Source: Clostridiales bacterium
GTDB taxonomy: Bacteria; Bacillota; Clostridia; Lachnospirales; Lachnospiraceae
Direction: 5' to 3'
NCBI GenBank assembly: GCA_018365455.1
Contig: JAGZJZ010000033.1
Coordinates: 5,601-69,600, forward strand
Length of the DNA: 64,000 nucleotides
Shown here: positions 45,301 through 52,994 of the stretch, piece after piece
How positions within the stretch are numbered: the first letter of the stretch is position 1
How the letters are laid out: every line of letters begins with the position of its first letter
Translations under genes and position numbers: made by a program
The notes under the pieces: generated by a model
What the model was told of the DNA's origin: nothing
Databases searched by the model: none
The model's input: only the letters and a program-made list of their open reading frames with translations

Positions 45301-47485
45301 CAATTCCCCGGATATTTTCATAAATTCGGCTCTTTGCCCACAATTCTTTTACAGGCAGTTCCTCCAGTTTTTGAATATGAAACATATCAAAGAAAGTCAG
45401 GGCAGAAGGAATCTCTCCTCCTTCCTCCATTTCCAATACCTGAAGAGTGGACAGATGTCTTGCGAAATATTCCAGTTCCAGATCATTTACCCGGTCAAAT
45501 ACAATCGCCTGCTTTTCTTTCTCACTGGCTGACACCTCATACATTCCCTGAAAAACATCCGTATTTTCTATAATAAAATCGCAGTTATTCGGCAGCTCCT
45601 CATACCGTTCCGCCATCAGTATGGCAGTCAGTCCGCATGCCGCCTCTCTCTCAAAGACATATTTTGAAAATAACTCCCCTTCCAATACAGAGATGTCCGA
45701 AATAAATACGATGTAATACGGCTTGGGCAGCTCTGTTTTTCGATTATCCGAGCTTTCCTCCAGACGAACCCGGAAGACCTTCGTCAATTCGTAAAACACA
45801 TCACTTGCCTCTTCTTTATTTGATGCTACAAAGCGGGTTTTCTTATCCTCAGACCAAACGTGGGGAAGCCATTTTGCATAGTCCCATTTACCGTAATCAA
45901 ATGAGGTAGTCTCATCATAGATATAACCCAGTTTGACTTCTGTATAGCAATTATTAGAAGCCAGCTGTGCACTTAGAATTTTAGCAATCTCAATCGCGCC
46001 TTTTTTATATTTGCCCCCAACTACTCCCACCAGATTATGTTTAATCAGGTCCACCGTTACGGGAACCTGATACAACGTCTGAAAATTCTCCTGAATAAAC
46101 GCAGGCTTTTCTTCTAATTTATCCTTGTATAACTGAAACCGCTTTTTCGGAACATCGATCAGAACCTGAAATGGCAAGTCCCCAATTCCCAGACGATGCC
46201 GAAGAAAATCTACATGTGTCCGGTTTCTGCTCCATAAGATCCCTTTCCGCTCATCGTATTTCAGACAATCGGACGTATCCGGATACATCTCCACCAGGGA
46301 TTTTTCCGTATGTTCATATTTTTCCTTGATCTCATCCGCCTTCTCTGTCAAATACTGTCCATACGCTGAAAAACGCTGTTCCTCATTTTCCTTCTCAATC
46401 TTCTTCTGATAGCGGATATTTACCAGGGACCAGGTAAGCCCGATTACCGCAGATGATACAGACATAATCAGTCCCGAATACATGTATAAGGATGACTTTC
46501 CTCCGGAACTGCCTGAAGCATACATCATCATAAAAGAACCAAGCAGCATGGGCAGTGCCATCGTAAGAGCCGGTCCCACTGTCATAAGGAGCGGCTGCTG
46601 CTTTGCCTTCGTCAGCTGAGGCGGCGCCTCTATCTCAACCCGCTCTGCATCCAGCTTTTCATAGTTACGCGGTGCCCGGTGGTATAAGGTTTTTCCCACA
46701 GAAACCGGCAATTCCGCTGCAGATACAGCTGCCTTGCTTTCATCTGCCGTATACTCTTTTAATTTCGTTTTGGAGACTTGAACATGGCCCCCTTCTGTGT
46801 CAATAGCAAGTAAATCCCCCAAATACACTAAATGAAGTCCGATAATATTAATAAAGGTACCAAACTCAAGCTCCACCTTGTTATCCACACGCAGAGAATT
46901 CACATAAATGCCATTCGGACTACTATTGAAAATTTCATATCCCCTGGCTGTCTTTACAATCTTTGCATGGTTTCCTGACACCATACTCTGATAATTGTAA
47001 ATAATATCATTCTCGGGTTTCTTCCCAATTGTGATTTCATTCACTCCATCTAACTTAAACTTTTGATATACATGAAAGCCGGATGCCGTATCCTTCACTA
47101 TGACAGACATATTCTCCATAAAGTTCGTCTGGAGCCGCAATATATCACCGTCTCTAAGCTGCTTCCCTTTATAATTTTCCCTGTGCTGTCCCTGATCCTT
47201 TATTCCCGTGAGCAATGAGTCAATCGGACGCGCTGGCGTGTCCATTTGGCGACTGCCGCGAGGGTCAAAAACCCCGTTGCTTGCAGCGGGGTTTTTGACT
47301 ACCTGATAATGTGTATCGGGCTGAATTCTCCAGATTCCATCCAGTATCTCCAATCGAAGCTGTATATCTTCCTGCAAATGAAAATAATCACGGTAAAATG
47401 TAATTGTATAATCCGCATTGTTCAAAGAAGGTAATAAGAATTCTTTAAACGCATCCTTTGTATATATGGACAATACCATGCTCAT
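42383..47485 (-). CDS. essC: EssC-type type VII secretion ATPase
   Basis: A 1700-residue membrane ATPase of type VIIb secretion. The N-terminus is FHA-like (GKKPENDIIYNYQSMVSGNH near residue 160, with NSSPNGIYVN). Two membrane helices lie near 297-355. Three FtsK/SpoIIIE-type ATPase domains follow, with P-loops GTTGSGKSE near 757, GSIVCGKST near 1200 and GAARTGKTN near 1493. The first domain is typical EssC (DYKGGGMANLF, FIIIDEFAELK, LATQKPSG). Length is above the usual ~1450-1500. Part of the excess is a 20-30 residue insertion near residues 60-85 encoded by a palindrome, plus a longer region between the first and second ATPase. The start uses GAGGAGG and lies 6 bp after the small membrane protein gene. 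It is the motor of the locus. Confidence 0.93.
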   Translation of the reverse strand: MSMVLSIYTKDAFKEFLLPSLNNADYTITFYRDYFHLQEDIQLRLEILDGIWRIQPDTHYQVVKNPAASNGVFDPRGSRQMDTPARPIDSLLTGIKDQGQHRENYKGKQLRDGDILRLQTNFMENMSVIVKDTASGFHVYQKFKLDGVNEITIGKKPENDIIYNYQSMVSGNHAKIVKTARGYEIFNSSPNGIYVNSLRVDNKVELEFGTFINIIGLHLVYLGDLLAIDTEGGHVQVSKTKLKEYTADESKAAVSAAELPVSVGKTLYHRAPRNYEKLDAERVEIEAPPQLTKAKQQPLLMTVGPALTMALPMLLGSFMMMYASGSSGGKSSLYMYSGLIMSVSSAVIGLTWSLVNIRYQKKIEKENEEQRFSAYGQYLTEKADEIKEKYEHTEKSLVEMYPDTSDCLKYDERKGILWSRNRTHVDFLRHRLGIGDLPFQVLIDVPKKRFQLYKDKLEEKPAFIQENFQTLYQVPVTVDLIKHNLVGVVGGKYKKGAIEIAKILSAQLASNNCYTEVKLGYIYDETTSFDYGKWDYAKWLPHVWSEDKKTRFVASNKEEASDVFYELTKVFRVRLEESSDNRKTELPKPYYIVFISDISVLEGELFSKYVFEREAACGLTAILMAERYEELPNNCDFIIENTDVFQGMYEVSASEKEKQAIVFDRVNDLELEYFARHLSTLQVLEMEEGGEIPSALTFFDMFHIQKLEELPVKELWAKSRIYENIRGIVGEKAGGVPCYLDVHEKYHGPHGLVAGTTGSGKSETLQTYMLSLAVNYSPDDIGFFIIDYKGGGMANLFQGLPHMIGQISNLSGNQVNRAMISIKSENRRRQRVFTEHGVNNINAYTKLYKNGEAANPIPHLFIIIDEFAELKKEEPDFMQELISVAQVGRSLGVHLILATQKPSGTVDDNIWSNSKFRLCLRVQDKQDSNDMLHKPDAAYITQAGRCYLQVGNDEVYELFQSGFSGAVYDENAAGVNTELAKIISLTGKVEMTGNTVKASQKKGVEIAWMDRLIQCLEEALKQINCLLQECMDHARNMQNLLDTMYEVLRVHQIDYKESKYNTARLLDFMNLYSAAAGQNTDCLISEYLVSLAAEKGVKLPQAKEKTQLDAVKEYLAAAAREYGFTHKQQLWMPVLGDKIYLDEFADTRETNFEYTGTWKQMTDQWSLDFALGKMDDPANQNQMALTVNFAEDGHIGICGSIVCGKSTMMQTMAYAIIQKYSPEAVNLYVLDFSSKMMSAFEEAPHFGGVMYESDLDKIQKFFTMLRSMLEERKSLFRGGNYKQYVQVNGLILPSVLIFIDNYAAFREKTGEIYEEQMITLAKEGISHGIFLIISGGGFGMNEITMRVAENLNTVLCLAMQDKFAYGDVLYSMQIEVLPESGVKGRGLAYYGKQILEYQTALAVRADNDYQRMEKISMMCRQMKAAWKGNCARRVPEIPEKPIWSEFRDLDGFKKLTASPEHLPAGYDEANAEVYGVLLRQAYCYLICGAARTGKTNFMKVCLQAAIEKESRICIIDAPGGSLRSYINSDRVTYASDEQSVFAFFRDLLPVFKERNQVKNSMLNEDCEEDEIFDVMCKEIPYFIFISDLSWFVPLVYNAELDMKGFLENIIAKGRLHYIYFISELSLEKRSMITGYQIYELFAGYKTGIHFGGKSGDNPILNFEYIPYAEQSKTEKAGIGMLPDVADEKGTKKVVVPLARR
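47264..47299 (-). repeat. In-frame palindrome inside essC (terminator-like hairpin)
   Basis: GTCAAAAACCCCGTTGC (47264-47280) and its near-complement (47283-47299) form a 17-bp stem with one G-T wobble and a 2-base loop. On the coding strand it ends in GGGGTTTTTG, like an intrinsic terminator. It encodes VKNPAASNGVFD, directly followed by PRGSRQMDTPARP, a Pro/Arg-rich low-similarity insert in the FHA-like region. Confidence 0.85.
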
Positions 47486-47491
47486 GCATTC

Positions 47492-47686
47492 TTACCTCCT
47501 CTTCTCATTTCTCAGAGAATTTTCCAAAGACACCTCTTGCTGTCTTTTACCATTTTTCACTTGTTCTTTCAAACTGGCTTTTCTCTTCATAGACAGCTTC
47601 AGATTAACAATCGTCAATATTATAATCACAACCAACTCATAGCTGATTATTGCATAATCGGATATTAACACTTTCCCTATATTCAT
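47492..47686 (-). CDS. Small single-pass membrane protein at the head of the secretion operon
   Basis: A 64-residue protein that I do not recognise. Residues 9-28 (SYELVVIIILTIVNL region) form one hydrophobic helix, followed by a highly basic tail (KRKASLKEQVKNGKRQQ). The start is well supported by GGGAGGAATAATTAAA. The stop is 6 bp before the essC start and shares its ribosome site, so it is coupled with EssC. It is too small for EssA or EsaA but is a candidate accessory subunit of the secretion channel. Confidence 0.7.
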   Translation of the reverse strand: MNIGKVLISDYAIISYELVVIIILTIVNLKLSMKRKASLKEQVKNGKRQQEVSLENSLRNEKRR

Positions 47687-47860
47687 TTTAATTATTCCTC
47701 CCTACAATAAAGATTCCTAATATTTTCTTTTACCTTATACCAGTGTGTTTACTATGGTTACATCAGAAATTCCTCTTTAATGTATGAATTTTTTTAAGAT
47801 ATTATATACCACGCAGGATGATATCTGGTTGGTTATGTATCTAAAGGTAGGTTTATTGAC

Positions 47861-47968
47861 ATGAATAGATTGGTTCAAGACAACCGCTGCTGCTTATGCG
47901 AAGCAAAGGGGCACTGTTCCTTTCTATCAGAAGAATCTCTGATCTGCCTGTTTATCAGATATCAGTAG
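47861..47968 (+). CDS. Short cysteine-containing ORF (uncertain)
   Basis: A 35-residue frame, MNRLVQDNRCCLCEAKGHC and more, preceded by AAAGGTAGG nine bases upstream. It lies in the 432-bp gap 47687-48118 between the secretion operon and the next gene, opposite to both. The Cys pattern CCLC-x5-C could bind metal. The gap also contains a TATAAT on the minus strand near 47800 that may be the -10 of the secretion operon, but no convincing -35 goes with it. Confidence 0.25.
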   Translation: MNRLVQDNRCCLCEAKGHCSFLSEESLICLFIRYQ

Positions 47969-48021
47969 AAAATTAAAATGATTAGAATTTTCTCTGAGTA
48001 CTAAAAAAACGGAGAGTAGAA

Positions 48022-48063
48022 TAAAAAAACCGATAACCTATGAAACGTATTCATAGTTATCGG
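48022..48063 (-). terminator. Rho-independent terminator of the AAA/PD-(D/E)XK gene
   Basis: On the minus strand, CCGATAACTATGAA and its complement form a strong stem (48030-48063, one bulged base) followed by seven Ts (48023-48029). It is 56 bp past the gene's stop. Confidence 0.85.
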
Positions 48064-48118
48064 CTCTCCCGAATATTACTTTTTATATTTTTTCTGGAAA
48101 ACAAATCTTTTCTAATTA

Positions 48119-49828
48119 CTACTGGTCTGCTTTTTCTACCGCAACATACTTTTTACAAAAGGCGACGCCATATTTTACTATATTTGTTATGCCGCATTTA
48201 CGCAAACCCACATCATAATGTTTCTCTTCCATTTGTCCAAGAGCTGCTTCTCGTGCAGTTCTTTTCAAAGATTCCATAATATCACTTTCTGTTCCGGAAA
48301 CACCTTTCAAAATCTTAAATTCGAAAAGAATTCCTTTCTTCCCATCATAATCAACCAACTGGAGATCATATCGTCCGTCTCCGGATTCCTGATTAGAATA
48401 TATACGATAGTTACCACCTACCGCACTCAATAGACCCAGCACCAACGCATGATAAAAACTCTCTGAAGCTGTATCATGAAAACTTGTGTTTACTAATAAT
48501 AATTCCCTAAGCTGTTCCTGTATCAGATCCGGGTCATCAAACATTACCGCTTCTAAAAATCTGTGCGGACTTGATGTAATACTTGTCCTGGTCATCTGCT
48601 CAAAAATTTCTTTTCGATATACTTCTGCTATTTCGCGGTTTGGTATACTTAGATCATAAGTTGCAGATAATCCCATCTCTACTTTTTTTGTATCAAGCGG
48701 CCTTTCTTCCCTCAGATATCCGGACATCAAAAGCAAAGAATAAAGTGTATCATTCCTATTTTCACTTTCAGAACTGCCGTAAGCAAGCTGCGTCTCTATA
48801 TATGCCCGAAAGGATTCCCCATTCATAAGAGTTGTCAGGTTCGTTATGATTTCCGGACTTGCTGTTTTAAGGATGTCTTTTAGAATATCATTGCTGCTGG
48901 TAGCTGTCCAATAGGTTCCCGGCGTGCAGCCAGAAGCAAAATAATTCATAACAGACCAGGGATTGTATATTTCCGTACCTCCAAATAAATACCCGTCATA
49001 CCATTTACGAATCTCGAATATTTTATCTGGAACACCATAATAGTCGGCAATCTCTTTCACTTCATTTTCCGTAAAGCCAAAATAATTGTTAAAGTCTTTA
49101 TCCAACAAAGTCGCAACTCTGATATTATTAAGCCCGCTAAAGATATCTTCTTGCGCAATACGTAAAATACCAGTCAATATAGCTCTTTCTAAGTGTATAT
49201 TATTTTTCATTCCGCCAGAGAACAGATTTCTTATAAAAGTGATTACATCTCTTTCAAATCCTTTTGCATGTCCCTGCATAATCGGTGTATCATACTCGTC
49301 AATCAAAATGATTGGCTTAACCCCTTCTGCCTGATGCAGATATTCGGTTAGATCGCCCAAAGCATCTTTATAAACTACAGGTCCCGCTGTCTCATCCAAT
49401 ATTTTCTCTACTTGCTTCTTCTGATACGTATTCAAAGATTCAAAATGGCCTAACATTGCATGGCGATTAAACTCTTTTTGTATCAAACGGCAAATGGATT
49501 CATATGTTTCTTCCCATGTATCACATTTTGCATCCTTAAAAGTCAAAAAGATAACCGGATATTTCCCTTGGAAACGTGTGTACTTTTCACCACTGTCCCA
49601 GATATTCAAGTGATGAAAATAAACATCATTTCCTGGAATATTTTCAAAAAAAGTGCGTAACATCATTGTATTTAATGTTTTCCCAAATCTCCTTGGTCTT
49701 GTAAAAAGTGTGACTTTTGCAGGTTTATCCAATAATTCTTTTATAAGAAGCGTTTTGTCAACGTAATAATAATTACCATTTACTATTTCTGTAAAATCAT
49801 CTGTTCCAATATAAATTGCCTTTTCCAT
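48119..49828 (-). CDS. AAA-ATPase-like protein with C-terminal PD-(D/E)XK nuclease domain (DUF1703 family)
   Basis: A 569-residue cytosolic protein of a family common in gut bacteria, often in many paralogues. The N-terminal AAA domain starts IYIGTDDFTEIVNGNYYYVDKT and has a modified P-loop, RPRRFGKT, near residue 40. Walker B-like IILIDEYDTPI lies near 190. The C-terminal nuclease domain has GRYDLQLVDYDGKKGILFEFK (D and E-x-K of the PD-(D/E)XK fold) near residue 510. ATG at 49828 is chosen because AAGGAG lies nine bases upstream; the frame extends to 49858. It is monocistronic with its own terminator. Function is unproven; roles in mobile-element or host-genome maintenance have been suggested for the family. 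Confidence 0.88.
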   Translation of the reverse strand: MEKAIYIGTDDFTEIVNGNYYYVDKTLLIKELLDKPAKVTLFTRPRRFGKTLNTMMLRTFFENIPGNDVYFHHLNIWDSGEKYTRFQGKYPVIFLTFKDAKCDTWEETYESICRLIQKEFNRHAMLGHFESLNTYQKKQVEKILDETAGPVVYKDALGDLTEYLHQAEGVKPIILIDEYDTPIMQGHAKGFERDVITFIRNLFSGGMKNNIHLERAILTGILRIAQEDIFSGLNNIRVATLLDKDFNNYFGFTENEVKEIADYYGVPDKIFEIRKWYDGYLFGGTEIYNPWSVMNYFASGCTPGTYWTATSSNDILKDILKTASPEIITNLTTLMNGESFRAYIETQLAYGSSESENRNDTLYSLLLMSGYLREERPLDTKKVEMGLSATYDLSIPNREIAEVYRKEIFEQMTRTSITSSPHRFLEAVMFDDPDLIQEQLRELLLVNTSFHDTASESFYHALVLGLLSAVGGNYRIYSNQESGDGRYDLQLVDYDGKKGILFEFKILKGVSGTESDIMESLKRTAREAALGQMEEKHYDVGLRKCGITNIVKYGVAFCKKYVAVEKADQ

Positions 49829-49926
49829 CGTTTTCATCTCCTTTCCAGTATCCCCCAATTCCAGAGATTAATTACATTGCATTTTATATATTATAACAGA
49901 TTAACAACTTATCTACTATTCCTATT

Positions 49927-50625
49927 TTACAGATGTCGTTTCATCTTCCCATTCTCACTTCCCAGACAATGAGGGCAGATATCCCTGCATTTATGGCACT
50001 TGATTCTCCAGTCTCCCTGTCCTTCCTGCCCAAATGCATATTCCCAACAGGTTAATTGTTCCATTTGCGGCTCCCCCAATGCCTTTACCGGACAGGCATT
50101 GATACAACGGCTGCAATCTTTACAAAATTCCGTCTCAAGGATGGGATCCTGTTCTAACTCCAACTCTGTCAGAATCACACTCAGCCACACCATATTGCCA
50201 TATTCCGGCGTAATGAGTAACGTATTTTTCCCGATCACTCCCAGTCCTGCTGCCTGAGCTGCGTGTTTACCAGAGACAATATTCCGAAAACGCATTGTCT
50301 TTTCATCAAATTCAGATGGTCCGATAGTTCCCGTTGGTATGGCAATCACTCCCTCCTTTTCCATGTGGGAGCAAAACGCAACTGCCATCTTATCCATGGT
50401 GTCTGAGATCATATTTCGTACAATCGTATAGGGGATTGTGGTCGTACATGCCAGCGTACCTGCCAAAAAACTTTTTGCAATAACAATGACAGACTTGCAG
50501 TCCGGCAAAACATCTGTGGGATGATATCCCTCCGGTGCGTCTGAAAAACGTTCTATCCCGGCAATCCCACACAAGTCTGCTCCGCTTTGTAATAAATAAT
50601 TCTTAATTTCTTCATTATGTATCAT
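49927..50625 (-). CDS. Short epoxyqueuosine-reductase-like 4Fe-4S protein
   Basis: A 232-residue iron-sulfur protein. Two 4Fe-4S sites are visible: CKDCSRCINACPVKALG (residues 164-180) and a second cluster in CHKCRDICPHC near 212. The N-terminal domain (GADLCGIAGIERF, CKSVIVIAKSF) is the corrinoid-binding-like part of QueG. QueG itself is about 370 residues, with extra HEAT-like C-terminal repeats; this protein lacks them. So it is the short homologue often found in anaerobes as an uncharacterised reductase rather than the tRNA-modifying enzyme. A GGAGGAG site precedes the start. A palindromic element lies right upstream. Confidence 0.82.
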   Translation of the reverse strand: MIHNEEIKNYLLQSGADLCGIAGIERFSDAPEGYHPTDVLPDCKSVIVIAKSFLAGTLACTTTIPYTIVRNMISDTMDKMAVAFCSHMEKEGVIAIPTGTIGPSEFDEKTMRFRNIVSGKHAAQAAGLGVIGKNTLLITPEYGNMVWLSVILTELELEQDPILETEFCKDCSRCINACPVKALGEPQMEQLTCWEYAFGQEGQGDWRIKCHKCRDICPHCLGSENGKMKRHL

Positions 50626-50636
50626 GTGAACTCCTC

Positions 50637-50738
50637 CTAGTGCCGCTCGGCGTAAATACGTCGATATATAGTGCCTGATATCTGTGTCAGGTGTGCGACT
50701 GTGCTATGTAGTGGCGTATTTGCGACGGCCGCTACTAG
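50637..50738. repeat. 102-bp palindromic element
   Basis: The ends are CTAGTGCCGC and GCGGCCGCTACTAG-like inverted arms (CTAG at both termini), with matching inner stems (GTAAATACG against CGTATTTGC). A central hairpin, CCTGA-TATCTGTG-TCAGG, lies at 50674-50691. The whole stretch folds into a near-continuous stem. It fills the 139-bp gap between the Fe-S protein start and the WYL regulator end. A MITE, REP-like element or structured RNA are the options. Confidence 0.7.
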
Positions 50739-50764
50739 AATAAGATACTACATGGAAGCGACAG

Positions 50765-51691
50765 CTATATGTCGTAATTCGATAAAAAATCCTGTGCTGT
50801 CCGAATTAACTTCTCTCTGTATTCTTGTGGACCAATGACTTTCACACGATTTCCAAAGCTTAACAAAAGTGCCTGCCATAAACGTTCCTTTTGTGGAACA
50901 TGAAGAAACATGCGGTATTTGCCATCCGGCAGTTCTTCGAATTCTTCATCGGGAAAATACTCCTTTAATAAAGCTTTCTCTTCTTCTCTGCATTGCACTT
51001 CAATCTCCGAACATGTGCGGTAATATTTCTGTTCTGATTCCTTCATCAGCTTTTCAACCTCATCATGCTGAACGGTACATCTGTCTTGTGAAATCTGCAG
51101 TTCAGACATTCTGGCAACTTTACATGTGCGGTAATCCAATTTATCCAGATCATAAAAAAACAAATACCAGGCATACCATTTGTAATGCACTGCAAGGGGC
51201 TGTGCTCTGCGCTCTGACTCCACTCCTTCTGCATTGCGGTAATGGAACCGTATCGTCCGGTTTTGCTTTATTGCATTTTCCAAAAAAATGTTATACTCCT
51301 GCACCACAGCATTTTCTCTGGTAACACCAAAATCCCAGAAAACAGGCTGACTGTTATTTTCTCCTGTTAATGTTAGGTATTTTCTAATCAACTCTTCCAG
51401 GATACTATTGGAATAAGATGTATTCAAACTCTTCAGCGCTTTTAAGATCAGCTGCTTATCCGCATCTTTTAACAGATGGTTTTTTAATTTGAACTCTGGT
51501 AAAATAGCATAGCCACCTGTTTGCCCGCTATTGGCAAATACCGGAATCCCAGCCTGAGAAAGTGAAATCATATCCCTCTGGATTGTACGGACAGATACCT
51601 GAAAATGCTGTGCCAATTGTCTTGCACTTACAGATTCATTATTCAGCAGGTAGATTGTTATGCTCAGTAAACGATCTATTTTCATAGGCAT
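50765..51691 (-). CDS. HTH/WYL-domain transcriptional regulator (YafY-type)
   Basis: A 308-residue regulator. The N-terminal winged helix is KIDRLLSITIYLLNNESVSARQLAQHF followed by VRTIQRDMISLSQAGIPV, typical of HTH_11. The WYL domain starts near residue 140 (RTIRFHYRNAEGVESERRAQPLAVHYKWYAWYL), and a C-terminal WCX extension follows. ATG at 51691 has AAGGAG six bases upstream; frames extend to 51721. WYL regulators sense ligands or nucleic acids and control diverse genes, including defence genes; its target here may be the Fe-S protein gene downstream on the same strand, separated by the palindromic element. Confidence 0.9.
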   Translation of the reverse strand: MPMKIDRLLSITIYLLNNESVSARQLAQHFQVSVRTIQRDMISLSQAGIPVFANSGQTGGYAILPEFKLKNHLLKDADKQLILKALKSLNTSYSNSILEELIRKYLTLTGENNSQPVFWDFGVTRENAVVQEYNIFLENAIKQNRTIRFHYRNAEGVESERRAQPLAVHYKWYAWYLFFYDLDKLDYRTCKVARMSELQISQDRCTVQHDEVEKLMKESEQKYYRTCSEIEVQCREEEKALLKEYFPDEEFEELPDGKYRMFLHVPQKERLWQALLLSFGNRVKVIGPQEYREKLIRTAQDFLSNYDI

Positions 51692-51760
51692 TTGGTTCTC
51701 CTTATCTTTCGTTTTCCTCATTGTACCATATTACAGCTAATTGTGGTTTGACAAGATATT

Positions 51761-51816
51761 AAAAAAGCAGGTCAAATATAGGAAAGAAAATCTTATTCTC
51801 TCCAACATTTGCCTGC
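51761..51816 (-). terminator. Probable terminator of the AraC/GyrI-like gene
   Basis: On the minus strand a 10-bp stem, GCAGGCAAAT with its partner (one bulge), has a 29-base loop and is followed by six Ts (51761-51766). It lies about 55 bp past the stop codon. The large loop lowers confidence. Confidence 0.55.
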
Positions 51817-51870
51817 GTTCACTTTACCTATTATCTTAGTCTACCCACTCTATACCTTATCCCACTCCCT

Positions 51871-52782
51871 CTATATCCTGCTAGCCGGCACCGCCTGTTT
51901 CGCTCCCATAACCGTATTCGCCCCATAGTTAAACTTAGGTGCCAGAGTATCATCCAGCTGATATCCAAAAGCTTTCCCATTATACTTTTCAATGGCATAT
52001 TGGACGCTGTCAATGGCAACACAGAAATCCTCGTCATTCTCATAAGGCTCCGATTGGAAATAAAGCATTTCACAAGGTTCCAGTTCAACCACGTCGCATC
52101 CATCCGGAATAGCTCCTGCGTAGTCAAAAGGCACTTCCACTCCTGCTGCAACATTAGACGTTCCTTCTTTTACCAGACTGGCTGGAAGTTCTGCAATTGC
52201 CGCCAGATCATATTTCTCAGGAATGCTGTTAAATAAACCTTCCCAATCACATCCTGCTTCCTGGCAGAACGAAAAGTAATCCACAGCTGTTGCAGAGCGC
52301 ATTAAAATTAACTTTCTTTTTGGTCTTGATACCGCAGTAATCATACATAATTTCATTTCTTTACACATATTTCTGTCCTCCTTATGATTAATTAACGTAA
52401 AATAATTCCGTATGGGATACTGAACAAACAAGGGAATGGGATCCGGGGAACTCCGGTACGAACTGGGTGTAACATGGAATGCCTCCCAAAAAGCCTTCAC
52501 ATATCCCTCATGGGTCTGGTAGCTGCTGTTCAGGGCTATATCCAGAATTCGCCTGCTGCTGTTCAATAACTCCAGGGAACTTTCAGACAGGCGGATTGCC
52601 CTCACGTATTCTTTTGGTGTCTTTCCGATAAGTTCCTTAAAAATTCTGTCCCCATGCCTTTTCGAGTAACCTGCGCAGGAATACATTTCCTCAAAGGAAA
52701 AATCTTCACTTTCCACATGTTCCATTATATAATCCTGCATCCTCTGTACGGCATTTACTTTCTCCATATCCCACTGCTTCAT
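51871..52782 (-). CDS. AraC-family regulator with GyrI-like effector domain
   Basis: A 303-residue transcription regulator. The N-terminal AraC DNA-binding domain (residues 10-105) has MQDYIMEHVESEDFSFEEMYSCAGYSKRHGDRIFKE and the second helix-turn-helix around ALNSSYQTHEGYVKAFWEAFHVTPSSYR. The C-terminal half is a GyrI/SoxS-like small-molecule-binding fold ending in FGYQLDDTLAPKF. Such regulators (Rob/MarA-like with GyrI) often respond to toxic compounds. ATG at 52782 has AGAGG seven bases upstream; ATG at 52788 is an alternative. It is divergent from the large glycosidase gene with a 212-bp gap, so it may regulate itself or that gene; no operator was identified. Confidence 0.88.
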   Translation of the reverse strand: MKQWDMEKVNAVQRMQDYIMEHVESEDFSFEEMYSCAGYSKRHGDRIFKELIGKTPKEYVRAIRLSESSLELLNSSRRILDIALNSSYQTHEGYVKAFWEAFHVTPSSYRSSPDPIPLFVQYPIRNYFTLINHKEDRNMCKEMKLCMITAVSRPKRKLILMRSATAVDYFSFCQEAGCDWEGLFNSIPEKYDLAAIAELPASLVKEGTSNVAAGVEVPFDYAGAIPDGCDVVELEPCEMLYFQSEPYENDEDFCVAIDSVQYAIEKYNGKAFGYQLDDTLAPKFNYGANTVMGAKQAVPASRI

Positions 52783-52994
52783 TCCCATACCTCTTTCTCA
52801 TTCTATATGATTTCCAATGGTTTTTCTTGAACTAATTGGACAAGATTTCATCTCCTGTCCCCTACTTTTTTATTATAATTCTTTTTCTCTTTAAATTGTA
52901 AAAAACGATCATATTTTTACAAAGAATAATATAATAAGAAACGCTATAATTGAATAGAACAATAAAAACCCCACAAAGAAAAGAGGAAAGGTGT

